Shown one piece after another: positions 24,369-32,917 of a stretch of DNA of 64,000 nt. A program made the position numbers and the translations under genes. The first letter of the stretch is position 1, and each line of letters begins with the position of its first letter. Below the pieces are notes generated by a model. That model was given only the letters and a program-made list of their open reading frames with translations, searched no databases and had not been told where the DNA came from. Where the stretch lies: positions 124,001 through 188,000 of the forward strand of contig NZ_AVBI01000016.1 of assembly GCF_000498475.1 (NCBI RefSeq). The letters are read 5' to 3'. This stretch comes from Flavobacterium cauense R2A-7 (GTDB lineage Bacteria > Bacteroidota > Bacteroidia > Flavobacteriales > Flavobacteriaceae).

Positions 24369-26138
24369 TTATTTTTGATGTTTGATTTTTTCGTATAATT
24401 TCACCAGCGATTGCAGCAGTTCCACCGGTGTGGTCAGAATCTGATAATGATTTTGACCGAACATCTGCGGTAAATAGTATTTCGCCTGTGCTTCAATCGC
24501 CAAAGCATACGAGTTAATGTTTCGCTCGTTGAGTTCTCGCAACGCTTGTTTTACGTCATTGATGCCGTGTTTGCCTTCGTATTTGTCGAAGTCGTTGGGT
24601 TTTCCATCGGAAATCAGGATAATCCATTTGTTTTTGGTTTTTCTTGTGTCCATTCGGGCACCGGCATGACGTAACGCAGCGCCAATTCGGGTGTAACCGC
24701 TTGGGGAAACGGCACCGATTTTATGTTTGGCGGTATTCCAGTTTTCGTCAAAATCTTTCAACGTCAGATAAGAAGCGTAGTTTCGAGTTTTGGAATAAAA
24801 ACTGTCGATGGAAAAATCGATGTTAAATTCGTTCATGATTTCCCCGAAGAGAATCGAAACTTCTTTTTCTACGTCCAAAACACGGTTTCCGGCCGCATAA
24901 CTGTCGCTCGATAAACTGATGTCCAACAATAGTAAAATGGATAAATCCTTTTCTTTTTTGCGATTGGAGATATAAATGTTTTCCGAAGGCGTGCGTTTGG
25001 AATGTACGTCTACAAACAAATCGGTAATGGCGTCGATGTCGAATTCTTCTCCCTGGGTTTGTCGGCGTTGCTGCTGCATTTTGTTGTTTACGTTAGTCAG
25101 CATTTTTCGCAGGCCCATTAAGGTCGAAGCGTTTTTGGTAATCGTGTTTTTATAGTAATCGGCATCCGTTTTTAGTTGTGTTTTCGGATAGACCTTGCAA
25201 TAATTCTCTTTGTAAGCGTGTTTGCTGTAATCCCATTCGTCGTACTTTAAATGGAAGCCTTTTTCATCGGTTTCGGCACTTTCGGAAATAGTCGTGTTTT
25301 CGATAAATTCCGCCTGATAGACTGAATGCGCAATATCGTCTACCCGAACGGTAAATTTCATGCTCAGTTCTTCTAACGCATCCTGATGGTCTTCCAGTTC
25401 ATCGGAACCGTCAAAATCCCGCCAGTTGCCGCTGAATTCATCCGCCGTTTCCACTTTTTCGAAATTGTGCGTCATCACGTAATCTTCCTGTTGTTTTTTG
25501 TCAATTTCCAATGTGATAACTTCTTCCACGGCGGTGGCTTTGATGACGGTTTTCGGTTGTTGTTCGGCCGCTTTTTTAACTTTATCCGAAAAATTGTGTA
25601 ATTGATTGTCGGTTTTGACTTCCGGATCGTTTTTCATCCATTTTCCGTACAGCCAGGTGAAATCGGCCGGTCTTTTTTCGGTGGCTTGCTGCTGAAAGTA
25701 GGTTGAAATGGTATCGTGAATTTTTTTCGTAACCGGATAATCACTGAAGATTTTTTCCAAAACTACCGGAGCGGTTTCCAGCGCTTTCTGTTGGGACGCT
25801 TCTAACGAGGGTTCTTCCTTGGTCCAGTTGAAATCCAGCGTTTTCTGTTCGCTGAGGTAAAGGGTTCTGAAAAGGTAAAAGGAAAGATTCTCTTCAAAAG
25901 TCTGCAAAGCCGAAAAAGAGATGGGAAGGAAAAAGCTGTTATTTTTATAACCGCCTTCGCGTTCTGCGGGGAAAATCTCAACGGCTTTTCCGGTTAATGC
26001 GCTGGCCAAAAGGGTTAGTCGAGGTTTGATATCCTCTAAAAAAACGGTTCGGCTGAGGGTTTCGGCATCGGTTTTTTTATTGTTTTTGAAGTATTTTACG
26101 ATTTTTCCGTAGAGGAATTCGTCTAATTCTAGTCCCAT
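24369..26138 (-). CDS. norD: NorD-like von Willebrand A-domain protein
   Basis: A 589-residue protein needed with NorQ for activation of NO reductase, probably inserting the non-heme iron. The C-terminal third is a von Willebrand A domain with the metal site DISLSSDS and a later ILISDGKPND strand. The N-terminal part is helical and variable. It lies directly after norQ, separated by a short simple repeat, and 7 bp before the DUF438-type gene. Confidence 0.9.
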   Translation of the reverse strand: MGLELDEFLYGKIVKYFKNNKKTDAETLSRTVFLEDIKPRLTLLASALTGKAVEIFPAEREGGYKNNSFFLPISFSALQTFEENLSFYLFRTLYLSEQKTLDFNWTKEEPSLEASQQKALETAPVVLEKIFSDYPVTKKIHDTISTYFQQQATEKRPADFTWLYGKWMKNDPEVKTDNQLHNFSDKVKKAAEQQPKTVIKATAVEEVITLEIDKKQQEDYVMTHNFEKVETADEFSGNWRDFDGSDELEDHQDALEELSMKFTVRVDDIAHSVYQAEFIENTTISESAETDEKGFHLKYDEWDYSKHAYKENYCKVYPKTQLKTDADYYKNTITKNASTLMGLRKMLTNVNNKMQQQRRQTQGEEFDIDAITDLFVDVHSKRTPSENIYISNRKKEKDLSILLLLDISLSSDSYAAGNRVLDVEKEVSILFGEIMNEFNIDFSIDSFYSKTRNYASYLTLKDFDENWNTAKHKIGAVSPSGYTRIGAALRHAGARMDTRKTKNKWIILISDGKPNDFDKYEGKHGINDVKQALRELNERNINSYALAIEAQAKYYLPQMFGQNHYQILTTPVELLQSLVKLYEKIKHQK

Positions 26139-26141
26139 CTT

Positions 26142-26176
26142 TTCAGTATTCAGTGTTCAGTATTCAGTAATCAGAC
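26142..26176. repeat. Short simple repeat of TTCAGTA/G units
   Basis: Four to five imperfect copies of an 8-base unit around TTCAGTA fill the gap between norQ and norD. The sequence TTCAGTAATCAG also occurs after prmC at about 41489. Confidence 0.6.
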
Positions 26177-26178
26177 TT

Positions 26179-26964
26179 CTAAATCATCAAATCACATAAG
26201 TCTTTTAGTGCTTCCAGTGTTTGTAAGTCGTCGGTTAACGGTTCTACAACCGCTACGTGTACGGACAATCGTTTCGGTAATCCACTGTGAATTAATTTGG
26301 CGGCATCAACCAATAATCGGGTGGAAACGGTTTCTGTTAAGCCCAATTCGGTCAGGTTTCGGATTTTATTTCCGATGTTCACCAGTTTTTTGGCGATATC
26401 GGCATCGACTTGCGTTTCGTTTATCAGGATTTCAATTTCCACTCGGGGTTCAGGATATTCGAAGGAAACGGCGATAAAACGCTGACGGGTAGAAGGTTTT
26501 AGTTCTTTGAATCCGCGTTGGTAGCCCGGATTGAAAGAAGCAACCAACATGAAATTGTCGTGTGCTTTTACGGTTTCGCCTAATTTATCGATGAACAGTT
26601 CGCGTCGGTGATCGGTAAGCGAGTGAATGGCTACGATGACGTCCGGGCGGGCTTCGGCCACTTCATCCAGATAAATAATAGCACCCTCTTTTACGGCTGT
26701 GGTTAATGGTCCATCCAACCAAACCGTTTCAGCACCTTTGATGATAAATCGTCCTATCAAGTCGGTAGCCGAGGTTTCTTCGTGGCAACTGATGGTGATG
26801 ATTTTTTGGTCCAATTGATGCGACATGTATTCGATGAAGCGCGATTTTCCAGTTCCCGTTGGCCCTTTCAGTAAAAAGGGAATTTTATTTTTGAACGCAT
26901 GGGTGAAGACTTCTTCTTCTCTTCCGGTAGCGTGATAATAAGGGATGGTTTGAGTTTGTACCAT
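26179..26964 (-). CDS. norQ: NorQ/CbbQ-type MoxR AAA+ ATPase
   Basis: A 261-residue AAA+ ATPase acting with NorD in NO reductase maturation. Walker A GPTGTGKS starts at Gly34, Walker B is IIYLDEVAEA, and the family end LPKRLSVHVAVVEPLTDD is present. It is downstream of norB after a gap of 112 bp that contains a terminator-like hairpin. Confidence 0.92.
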   Translation of the reverse strand: MVQTQTIPYYHATGREEEVFTHAFKNKIPFLLKGPTGTGKSRFIEYMSHQLDQKIITISCHEETSATDLIGRFIIKGAETVWLDGPLTTAVKEGAIIYLDEVAEARPDVIVAIHSLTDHRRELFIDKLGETVKAHDNFMLVASFNPGYQRGFKELKPSTRQRFIAVSFEYPEPRVEIEILINETQVDADIAKKLVNIGNKIRNLTELGLTETVSTRLLVDAAKLIHSGLPKRLSVHVAVVEPLTDDLQTLEALKDLCDLMI

Positions 26965-26983
26965 GATGTTTTGTTTTAAAAAA

Positions 26984-27048
26984 AACGAAACCCATTCTTG
27001 TGCCTACAGGCAGTGACATTTGCTGTAATCAATAGAACAGGTTTCGTT
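26984..27048 (-). terminator. Terminator-like two-stem hairpin between norB and norQ
   Basis: On the minus strand, AACGAAACC pairs with GGTTTCGTT, followed by eight T residues in all; an inner stem TGCC/GGCA sits in the loop at 27001-27012. It has the form of an attenuator or partial terminator after the norCB structural genes. Confidence 0.65.
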
Positions 27049-27076
27049 AGCAATAAATAAAAAGTATAGTGGTAAT

Positions 27077-28486
27077 CTAGTTTGTTTCTTCTGAATATGC
27101 GGCTTTAGCAGTTGGAATGTTGTTTATTTTTTTTCCGGACGGCATAAAGTCATGCTTTTCATCTAAAGCTTCATCGGAGGGTTTTCCGTATTTGATGAAG
27201 TCGTAAATGAATAACGAGATTCCAATGGTAAACATGGTCGCACAAATCACAAGCACCACAAAGTGAATGCTGATTTCATTCTGAACTTCCATAAACTCCA
27301 TTTTCATTTTACGTTCAAGATAAACTTGTGCTACACCTGCAACACCAAAGGCTACTGTCATTCCTAACATACCAATGTTGGACAACCAGAACGCCATTCT
27401 TCCCTGTGAACTATCGTAACGTTTACGTCCGGTTAAGTTTGGTAGCGCATAACTGATAATCGCTAAAACAATCATCGCATAAGCACCCCAGAACGCAAGG
27501 TGACCGTGCATTGCTGTTACTAAAGTTCCGTGTGTGTATAAATTCGTTTGTGGTAAAGTGTGCGCAAAACCTAACAATCCGGCTCCGATGAACGACACGA
27601 TAGAAGCTCCGATAGTCCAGTACAAGGCAATTTTGTTCGGGTGGCTTTTTTCGCCTTTTCGGTACATGTTCACAGCAAATAGCGCCATGGCAAGGAATGC
27701 TAACGGTTCAAGAGCAGAGAAAATACCACCAACCACTAACCAGATTTTGTTTACGCCGATGAAGTAGTAGTGGTGACCGGTTCCTAATAATCCGGAAAGG
27801 AATGTCAGACCTACAATCACATACAACCATTTTTCAATAACTTCACGGTCAACACCGGTTAGTTTGATTAATAAGAAAGATAGAATACCTCCCATAATTA
27901 ATTCCCAAACGCCTTCTACCCATAGGTGCACTACCCACCAACGGAAGAATGAATCCATAACCTGACTGTCAAACCAGATCATTCCCGGTAAATAAAGCAG
28001 GGCCGCAAATAAAAGCCCCATTGTTAATACCATGGCAGTGGTGGTTTTTTGTTTTCCTTTGAATAAGGTTGCCAAAATCAATCCTAGGAACAACAGTACG
28101 TTTACAACTACAAGAAAGTCCAATTCTCTCGGAATTTCTAGGAATTTACGACCTTCCCAATGGTTAAAGTGATAGCCGATAACTGCAACAACTCCAACAA
28201 CAGCCAGTGATATCAACTGTACGTACGCTAATTTTACATTTACTAATTCGCGTTGTGCTTCTTCTGGAATAATATAATAGGCAGCCCCCATGAATCCGGT
28301 TAAAAGCCAAACTACCAATAGGTTAGTATGAACCGCTCTGGCGGTGTTAAACGGAATAAAATCGTGTAATCCGTCAAAGCCAATTCTGGCGAAGCCCATG
28401 ATAAAACCATAGATTATCTGTAGCGATAAAAGCAACATACATAATCCAAAAAACCAATAGGCTACTTTTTGTGATTTATATTTCAT
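27077..28486 (-). CDS. norB: NorB, cytochrome c-type nitric oxide reductase catalytic subunit
   Basis: Membrane enzyme reducing two NO to N2O, 469 residues with twelve helices. All expected ligands are visible: His53 (heme b), His187, Glu191 and Glu195 in HLWVEGVWE, His238-His239 for non-heme iron, and His327 with His329 (HGH) for hemes b3 and b. It is a canonical cNOR and provides the reference for the altered copy at 3535-4881. It follows norC by 11 bp. Confidence 0.97.
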   Translation of the reverse strand: MKYKSQKVAYWFFGLCMLLLSLQIIYGFIMGFARIGFDGLHDFIPFNTARAVHTNLLVVWLLTGFMGAAYYIIPEEAQRELVNVKLAYVQLISLAVVGVVAVIGYHFNHWEGRKFLEIPRELDFLVVVNVLLFLGLILATLFKGKQKTTTAMVLTMGLLFAALLYLPGMIWFDSQVMDSFFRWWVVHLWVEGVWELIMGGILSFLLIKLTGVDREVIEKWLYVIVGLTFLSGLLGTGHHYYFIGVNKIWLVVGGIFSALEPLAFLAMALFAVNMYRKGEKSHPNKIALYWTIGASIVSFIGAGLLGFAHTLPQTNLYTHGTLVTAMHGHLAFWGAYAMIVLAIISYALPNLTGRKRYDSSQGRMAFWLSNIGMLGMTVAFGVAGVAQVYLERKMKMEFMEVQNEISIHFVVLVICATMFTIGISLFIYDFIKYGKPSDEALDEKHDFMPSGKKINNIPTAKAAYSEETN

Positions 28487-28497
28487 ATCTGTAAAAT

Positions 28498-28932
28498 TTA
28501 ATTATTAACCTTAGCTAAAGGTGATACCACTCGGTCAAATCCGTTTAAGTCGATTTGTCCGTTCCATTTTAAAAAGGCAATAACAGCTTCGGCATCGGCC
28601 TCATTCATGTTGTATTTTACCATTTTTCTTCCTCTTGGAGCCCAAGGGATAGGGGACATAAGTACCGCTTTTACGTAAGCTTCTCCGCGTCGGTCAATTA
28701 CTTTTGTAAGTTCCGGTGCATAGTAGCCGCCTTCTCCTAAGAGTGTATGGCAACCCATACAGTTGTTTGATTCCCAAATTTCCTTTCCTCTAATAACCTT
28801 TTTGTCAATCTTGGAATAATTTGACTGATCATTAGCAGGCATGAACGAATAGATGGTCAATCCGATAAATATCAGGAAGGTGACTACCGTTCCGCCTAAA
28901 AAGAATGCTCTGGCCTGTGATTTTGAAAGCAT
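28498..28932 (-). CDS. norC: NorC, cytochrome c subunit of nitric oxide reductase
   Basis: A 144-residue cytochrome c with an N-terminal membrane anchor (about 9-30) and heme motif CMGCH at 58-62, followed by TLLGEGGYYAPELT, the NorC signature. A methionine in GRKMVKYN is a candidate distal ligand. It transfers electrons to NorB. First gene of the nor operon, with upstream operators shared with the divergent ric gene region. Confidence 0.96.
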   Translation of the reverse strand: MLSKSQARAFFLGGTVVTFLIFIGLTIYSFMPANDQSNYSKIDKKVIRGKEIWESNNCMGCHTLLGEGGYYAPELTKVIDRRGEAYVKAVLMSPIPWAPRGRKMVKYNMNEADAEAVIAFLKWNGQIDLNGFDRVVSPLAKVNN

Positions 28933-28970
28933 AATGATTAGTATTTGTTAGTTAAATAATAAATTTAGAT

Positions 28971-29040
28971 AAAGGACTATTTTATCCTTTATTATGCAAA
29001 TGTCGTTTGAGATTTAAAATAAGAACATGATAAATGTCAT
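28971..29040 (-). promoter_or_regulatory. norC promoter region with operators A and B
   Basis: Operator A ATGATAAATGTCAT is at 29027-29040. A -7 box of the form GACATTTG lies at 28997-29004 on the minus strand, 36.5 bp from the operator centre. Operator B, AAAGGA-N8-TCCTTT, at 28971-28990 is just downstream of it. A second possible box, TAAATTTA, lies at 28960-28967. Confidence 0.55.
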
Positions 29041-29142
29041 TTTTCAGGTACTTTTTTTCGCTTTATTATTAAATATAAAAATTCGGGTTTTGCACAACAG
29101 TAGTAACAAATATTTTATCCAAAATAAATGTTGAAAAATAAT

Positions 29143-29185
29143 AAAAGATAAAATAGTCCTTTATTAAAAATAATATGTAATTTTG
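29143..29185 (+). promoter_or_regulatory. ric/scdA promoter with operator B only
   Basis: An exact -7 element TAATTTTG lies at 29178-29185. Operator B (AAAGA-N8-TCCTTT) at 29143-29162 is close upstream and is nearly the inverse of the copy at 28971-28990. No operator A stands at the usual distance. Confidence 0.55.
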
Positions 29186-29214
29186 TATAAGAAATAAAAC
29201 TAAAACGATTGATT

Positions 29215-29940
29215 ATGAATGCAATTGAACAAATGACAATAGGCGAATATGTAGCAGAAGATTTCAGAACAGCCGCTGTTTTTTCCAAATACGGCATCGA
29301 TTTTTGTTGTAAAGGACACCGCACTTTAGAGGAAGTTTGCGACGCCAAAGGAATGGATATTTCAATCCTTCAGAACGAATTATCTTCGGTATTAAATGCA
29401 AAAGGAGATGGGGGCATCGATTTCAAATCATGGCCAACCGATCTGTTAATTGATTACATCGAAAAAACGCATCACCGTTATGTGGAAGAAAAAACACCAA
29501 CGTTGCTTCAGTTTTTAGACAAATTGTGTAAAGTACACGGGAATGCGCATCCGGAACTTTTTGAAATTTACGATTTATTCAAAGGATGTGCCGGTGAATT
29601 GGCACAACACATGAAAAAAGAAGAATTCATATTGTTTCCCTTTATCAAAAGACTGGTAAAAGCAACCATGAACAATGAAGCAATTGAAATGCCGCCTTTT
29701 GGAACGGTAGATAACCCAATCGCCATGATGAAGCACGAACACGATGCGGAAGGCGAACGTTTCAGAAGAATAGTGGAGTTAACTGATAACTATACACCGC
29801 CGGCTGATGCTTGCAACACATACAAAGTAACTTTTGCAATGTTAGAGGAATTCGAACAGGATTTGCACAAGCACATTCATCTGGAAAACAATATTCTTTT
29901 TCCAAAAGCACAGCAATTGGAAAAAACACTTTCAATTTAA
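29215..29940 (+). CDS. RIC/ScdA/YtfE family di-iron iron-sulfur cluster repair protein
   Basis: A 241-residue cytosolic protein repairing Fe-S clusters damaged by NO. The N-terminal ScdA_N domain has DFCCKGHRTLEEVC (Cys31, Cys32); the rest is a hemerythrin-like domain with di-iron ligands in THHRYVEE, KVHGNAHPE, HMKKEEFILFP, KHEHDAEGERF and HIHLENNILFP. The ATG at 29215 is preferred over a TTG at 29209. It is divergent from norC, and the upstream operator B suggests control by the NO-responsive repressor. Confidence 0.95.
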   Translation: MNAIEQMTIGEYVAEDFRTAAVFSKYGIDFCCKGHRTLEEVCDAKGMDISILQNELSSVLNAKGDGGIDFKSWPTDLLIDYIEKTHHRYVEEKTPTLLQFLDKLCKVHGNAHPELFEIYDLFKGCAGELAQHMKKEEFILFPFIKRLVKATMNNEAIEMPPFGTVDNPIAMMKHEHDAEGERFRRIVELTDNYTPPADACNTYKVTFAMLEEFEQDLHKHIHLENNILFPKAQQLEKTLSI

Positions 29941-29982
29941 TTATACTTAATACCACAAGTAAAACACAATAACATCGAACCT

Positions 29983-32094
29983 ATGGAAAAATTCGTTATC
30001 AAAAGGAATGGAGAATATAAACCATTCGAGAATTTTAAAATAAAAGACGCCATCGCAAAAAGTTTTAATAGTGTCGCCATTCCGTTCGATGTTAGTGTTT
30101 TCGAAAGTGTGATGACGGCTATTGAAATCAAAGACATTTGGGCCGTGGAAGAAATTCAGGACATGATCGAAAAAACATTCTTTCAGAAAGAGTATTTTTC
30201 GGTGATGCGCTCTTTTATGTTGTTCCGACACACGCGCAAATTACAACGCGAACATATCGAAGGACTAAACGATGATACTACTTATGTTGACAGTACCCAA
30301 ACCATTGAAGAATACATCAGTCAGACCGATTGGCGTATTAATGCCAATGCCAACACTTCCTATTCCAATGCAGGATTGGTGAATAATGTCGCCGGAAAAA
30401 TCATTGCGAATTACTGGCTGGATAAAGTCTATTCCAAAGAAGAAGGCTATGCCCACCGAAACGGCGATGTTCACATTCACGATTTGGATTGCCTTACCGG
30501 ATATTGCGCCGGATGGAGTTTGAGAGTGTTGCTGAACGACGGTTTTAACGGCGTTCGCGGCCGGGTGGAAAGCAAAGCGCCTTCGCATTTCCGGGAAGCT
30601 CTTGGGCAAATGGCCAATTTCCTCGGAATTCTGCAAAGCGAATGGGCGGGAGCACAGGCTTTCAGTTCGTTTGACACCTATTTGGCACCGTATGTTTTCA
30701 AGGATAATTTGTCTTTTGAGGATGTGCTGAAAGCGGTACGCAGTTTTGTTTATAATTTAAATGTTCCGGCGCGTTGGGGACAATCGCCTTTTACAAATAT
30801 CACATTGGATTGGGTAGTGCCGTCCGATTTGAAAGAACAGATTCCAACGAAAAACGATCAGCATTTATTCGATAATATTACCGATGAAAGTGTTTTGAAT
30901 CGCGCTAAGGAAAGAGGCGTTTCATCCTTAACCGAAATGCGTTACGAACATTTTCAGAAGGAAATGAATCTCATCAATAAAGCGTATTATACTGTAATGA
31001 CCGAAGGCGATGCGAACGGACAACCGTTTACCTTCCCGATTCCAACGGTAAACATTACGGAAGATTTCGATTGGAACGGTGAAAACACCGATTTACTTTT
31101 CGAAAATACCGCCAAAATCGGTTCTTCGTATTTTCAGAATTTTATCGGAAGTCAGTATTTGCTAGATGAAAACGGTAACCGTGTTGAAAATCCGAATGCC
31201 TACAAACCCAATGCGGTACGAAGCATGTGCTGTCGTTTGCAACTCGATTTACGGGAATTGTTAAAACGCGGCAACGGCCTTTTCGGAAGTGCGGAAATGA
31301 CCGGAAGTATCGGTGTGGTAACCCTCAATATGGCGCGTTTGGGCTATCTGTTCAAAGGGAATAAAGAAGGGTTGTACCAGCAATTGGACAAGCTGATGGA
31401 ACTGTCCAAATCGACTTTAGAGAAAAAAAGAACCTTCATTCAGGAAATGTACGAACGTGGTTTGTATCCGTATACGAAACGCTATCTGCCACATTTCAGA
31501 AATCATTTTTCTACCATCGGTGTGAACGGAATGAACGAAATGGTTCGGAATTTCACGTTCGATAAAGAAGACATCACGTCCGATTTCGGAGCGGAATTCT
31601 GCATGGAAATCTTAGAACACATCCGCAACCGAATGAAAGAATTTCAGGAAGCAACCGGAAATTTATACAATCTGGAAGCCACTCCGGCAGAAGGAACGAC
31701 TTATCGTTTTGCGAAAGAAGACAAAAAACGTTTTTCCGATATTTTACAGGCAGGCGAAGGCGACAATATTTATTATACGAACAGTTCGCAAATCCCGGTA
31801 AATTACACCGAAGATCCATTTGAAGCCTTACTGATGCAGGACAATTTACAATGCCAATATACCGGAGGAACCGTTTTGCATTTGTACATGAGCGAAAAAA
31901 TCAGCTCTTCGGAAGCCTGTAAACAGTTCGTAAAAAAAGTACTGAGTAATTTCAAATTGCCTTATATCACCGTCACGCCAGTGTTCAGTGTTTGTCCGGT
32001 TCACGGATATTTAACAGGCGAACACGAATATTGCCCGAAGTGTGACGACGCCTTACTACAAAACCACAAAAGTGAACTATATGAAGAACAGTAA
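29983..32094 (+). CDS. nrdD: Anaerobic (class III) ribonucleotide reductase large subunit lacking its glycyl-radical tail
   Basis: Reduces ribonucleoside triphosphates to deoxy forms without oxygen, 703 residues. It has an N-terminal ATP-cone (about 1-90), the active-site cysteine in LTGYCAGWS (Cys175), SMCCRLQLDL, and a C-terminal zinc-site segment with CPVH (Cys671) and CPKC (Cys684, Cys687). The protein ends 16 residues after CPKC. The expected C-terminal RVxGY glycyl-radical loop is absent from this frame and is found in the next small gene, which overlaps by 14 bp. Normal NrdD carries both parts on one chain. Confidence 0.95.
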   Translation: MEKFVIKRNGEYKPFENFKIKDAIAKSFNSVAIPFDVSVFESVMTAIEIKDIWAVEEIQDMIEKTFFQKEYFSVMRSFMLFRHTRKLQREHIEGLNDDTTYVDSTQTIEEYISQTDWRINANANTSYSNAGLVNNVAGKIIANYWLDKVYSKEEGYAHRNGDVHIHDLDCLTGYCAGWSLRVLLNDGFNGVRGRVESKAPSHFREALGQMANFLGILQSEWAGAQAFSSFDTYLAPYVFKDNLSFEDVLKAVRSFVYNLNVPARWGQSPFTNITLDWVVPSDLKEQIPTKNDQHLFDNITDESVLNRAKERGVSSLTEMRYEHFQKEMNLINKAYYTVMTEGDANGQPFTFPIPTVNITEDFDWNGENTDLLFENTAKIGSSYFQNFIGSQYLLDENGNRVENPNAYKPNAVRSMCCRLQLDLRELLKRGNGLFGSAEMTGSIGVVTLNMARLGYLFKGNKEGLYQQLDKLMELSKSTLEKKRTFIQEMYERGLYPYTKRYLPHFRNHFSTIGVNGMNEMVRNFTFDKEDITSDFGAEFCMEILEHIRNRMKEFQEATGNLYNLEATPAEGTTYRFAKEDKKRFSDILQAGEGDNIYYTNSSQIPVNYTEDPFEALLMQDNLQCQYTGGTVLHLYMSEKISSSEACKQFVKKVLSNFKLPYITVTPVFSVCPVHGYLTGEHEYCPKCDDALLQNHKSELYEEQ

Positions 32095-32245
32095 TGAAAT
32101 TTTAGAGCAAAATCAGCATTTAAGAACAAAATGTCTGGTTTATACCCGCGTAATGGGCTATCACAGACCCGTAGAAAGTTTTAATATCGGTAAAAAAGGT
32201 GAACACAAACAACGTACCCATTTTACAGAAAGAAAATGCAGCTAA
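32081..32245 (+). CDS. Separate glycyl-radical domain of NrdD, 54 residues
   Basis: A 54-residue protein carrying the tail that ends normal NrdD: Cys18, then YTRVMGYHRPV with the predicted radical Gly26, and FNIGKKGEHKQRTHF. The ATG at 32081 overlaps the end of nrdD in another frame and nrdG starts within it in a third frame. It could dock on NrdD as a detached radical subunit, comparable in idea to GrcA/YfiD on pyruvate formate-lyase. Alternatively a programmed or real frameshift joins the two. The family match is clear; the biochemical arrangement is inference. Confidence 0.85.
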   Translation: MKNSNEILEQNQHLRTKCLVYTRVMGYHRPVESFNIGKKGEHKQRTHFTERKCS

Positions 32246-32915
32246 AGCCATCTTTAGCATAACGCCTTTCACCTTGCTGGATTATCCGCATAAATCGGCC
32301 TGTATTCTTTGGTTTACAGGCTGTAACATGCGGTGTTTGTATTGTTATAATCCGGAAATTGTATTGGGAAAAGGCAAAATTTCGTTTGATGAGGTACTTT
32401 TCTTTTTAACGAAAAGAAAAAAATTATTGGACGCCGTAGTCCTCAGCGGAGGCGAATGTACGATGCACAAAAACCTGATTCCTTTCGTCGAACAGATTAA
32501 AGCATTGGGCTTTGAGGTTAAAGTCGACACTAACGGTTCCAATCCGGATGTTTTGGAGCAACTGATGGCAAAAAAACTCATTGATTTCGTAGCACTTGAT
32601 TTTAAAGCTTCCGAATCAAAATACACTCGTGTTACCCAGTCGAATTTGTTTTCGGCATTCGAAAAATCCTTACATTTATTACTGCAAAACCCGATTCCGT
32701 TTGAAGTGCGTACGACGTTTCATTCGGATTTAATCGATGAACCGGAACTTCGCTCCATGATTCGCTATCTGGAAAACAAACAATACAGCGGCAATTATTA
32801 CATTCAGCATTTTGTGAACAATGTGGAAACTATTGGGAATTTGCCCCGATCATCGCGTGAAATTGAAAAAAGTTATTTCACCACAAGAACAATACAAGTA
32901 AATTTTAGAGGTTGA
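32199..32915 (+). CDS. nrdG: NrdG-type radical SAM activase for anaerobic ribonucleotide reductase
   Basis: A 238-residue radical SAM protein that generates the glycyl radical on NrdD. The cluster motif is CNMRCLYC (Cys42, Cys46, Cys49), with ILWFTGC before it and VLSGGECTMHKN after it. No ATG lies before the motif, so the GTG at 32199 is the likely start; it is inside the small radical-domain gene (47-bp overlap). Two genes upstream, nrdD provides its substrate. Confidence 0.93.
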   Translation: MNTNNVPILQKENAAKAIFSITPFTLLDYPHKSACILWFTGCNMRCLYCYNPEIVLGKGKISFDEVLFFLTKRKKLLDAVVLSGGECTMHKNLIPFVEQIKALGFEVKVDTNGSNPDVLEQLMAKKLIDFVALDFKASESKYTRVTQSNLFSAFEKSLHLLLQNPIPFEVRTTFHSDLIDEPELRSMIRYLENKQYSGNYYIQHFVNNVETIGNLPRSSREIEKSYFTTRTIQVNFRG

Positions 32916-32917
32916 TT

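Noticed and set aside
32042..32245. A frameshift error making one full-length NrdD
   Set aside because: The small ORF has its own ATG and a 20-residue lead-in before the radical motif, and nrdG starts in the third frame. A clean separate gene reads better, but the error case cannot be excluded without relatives.
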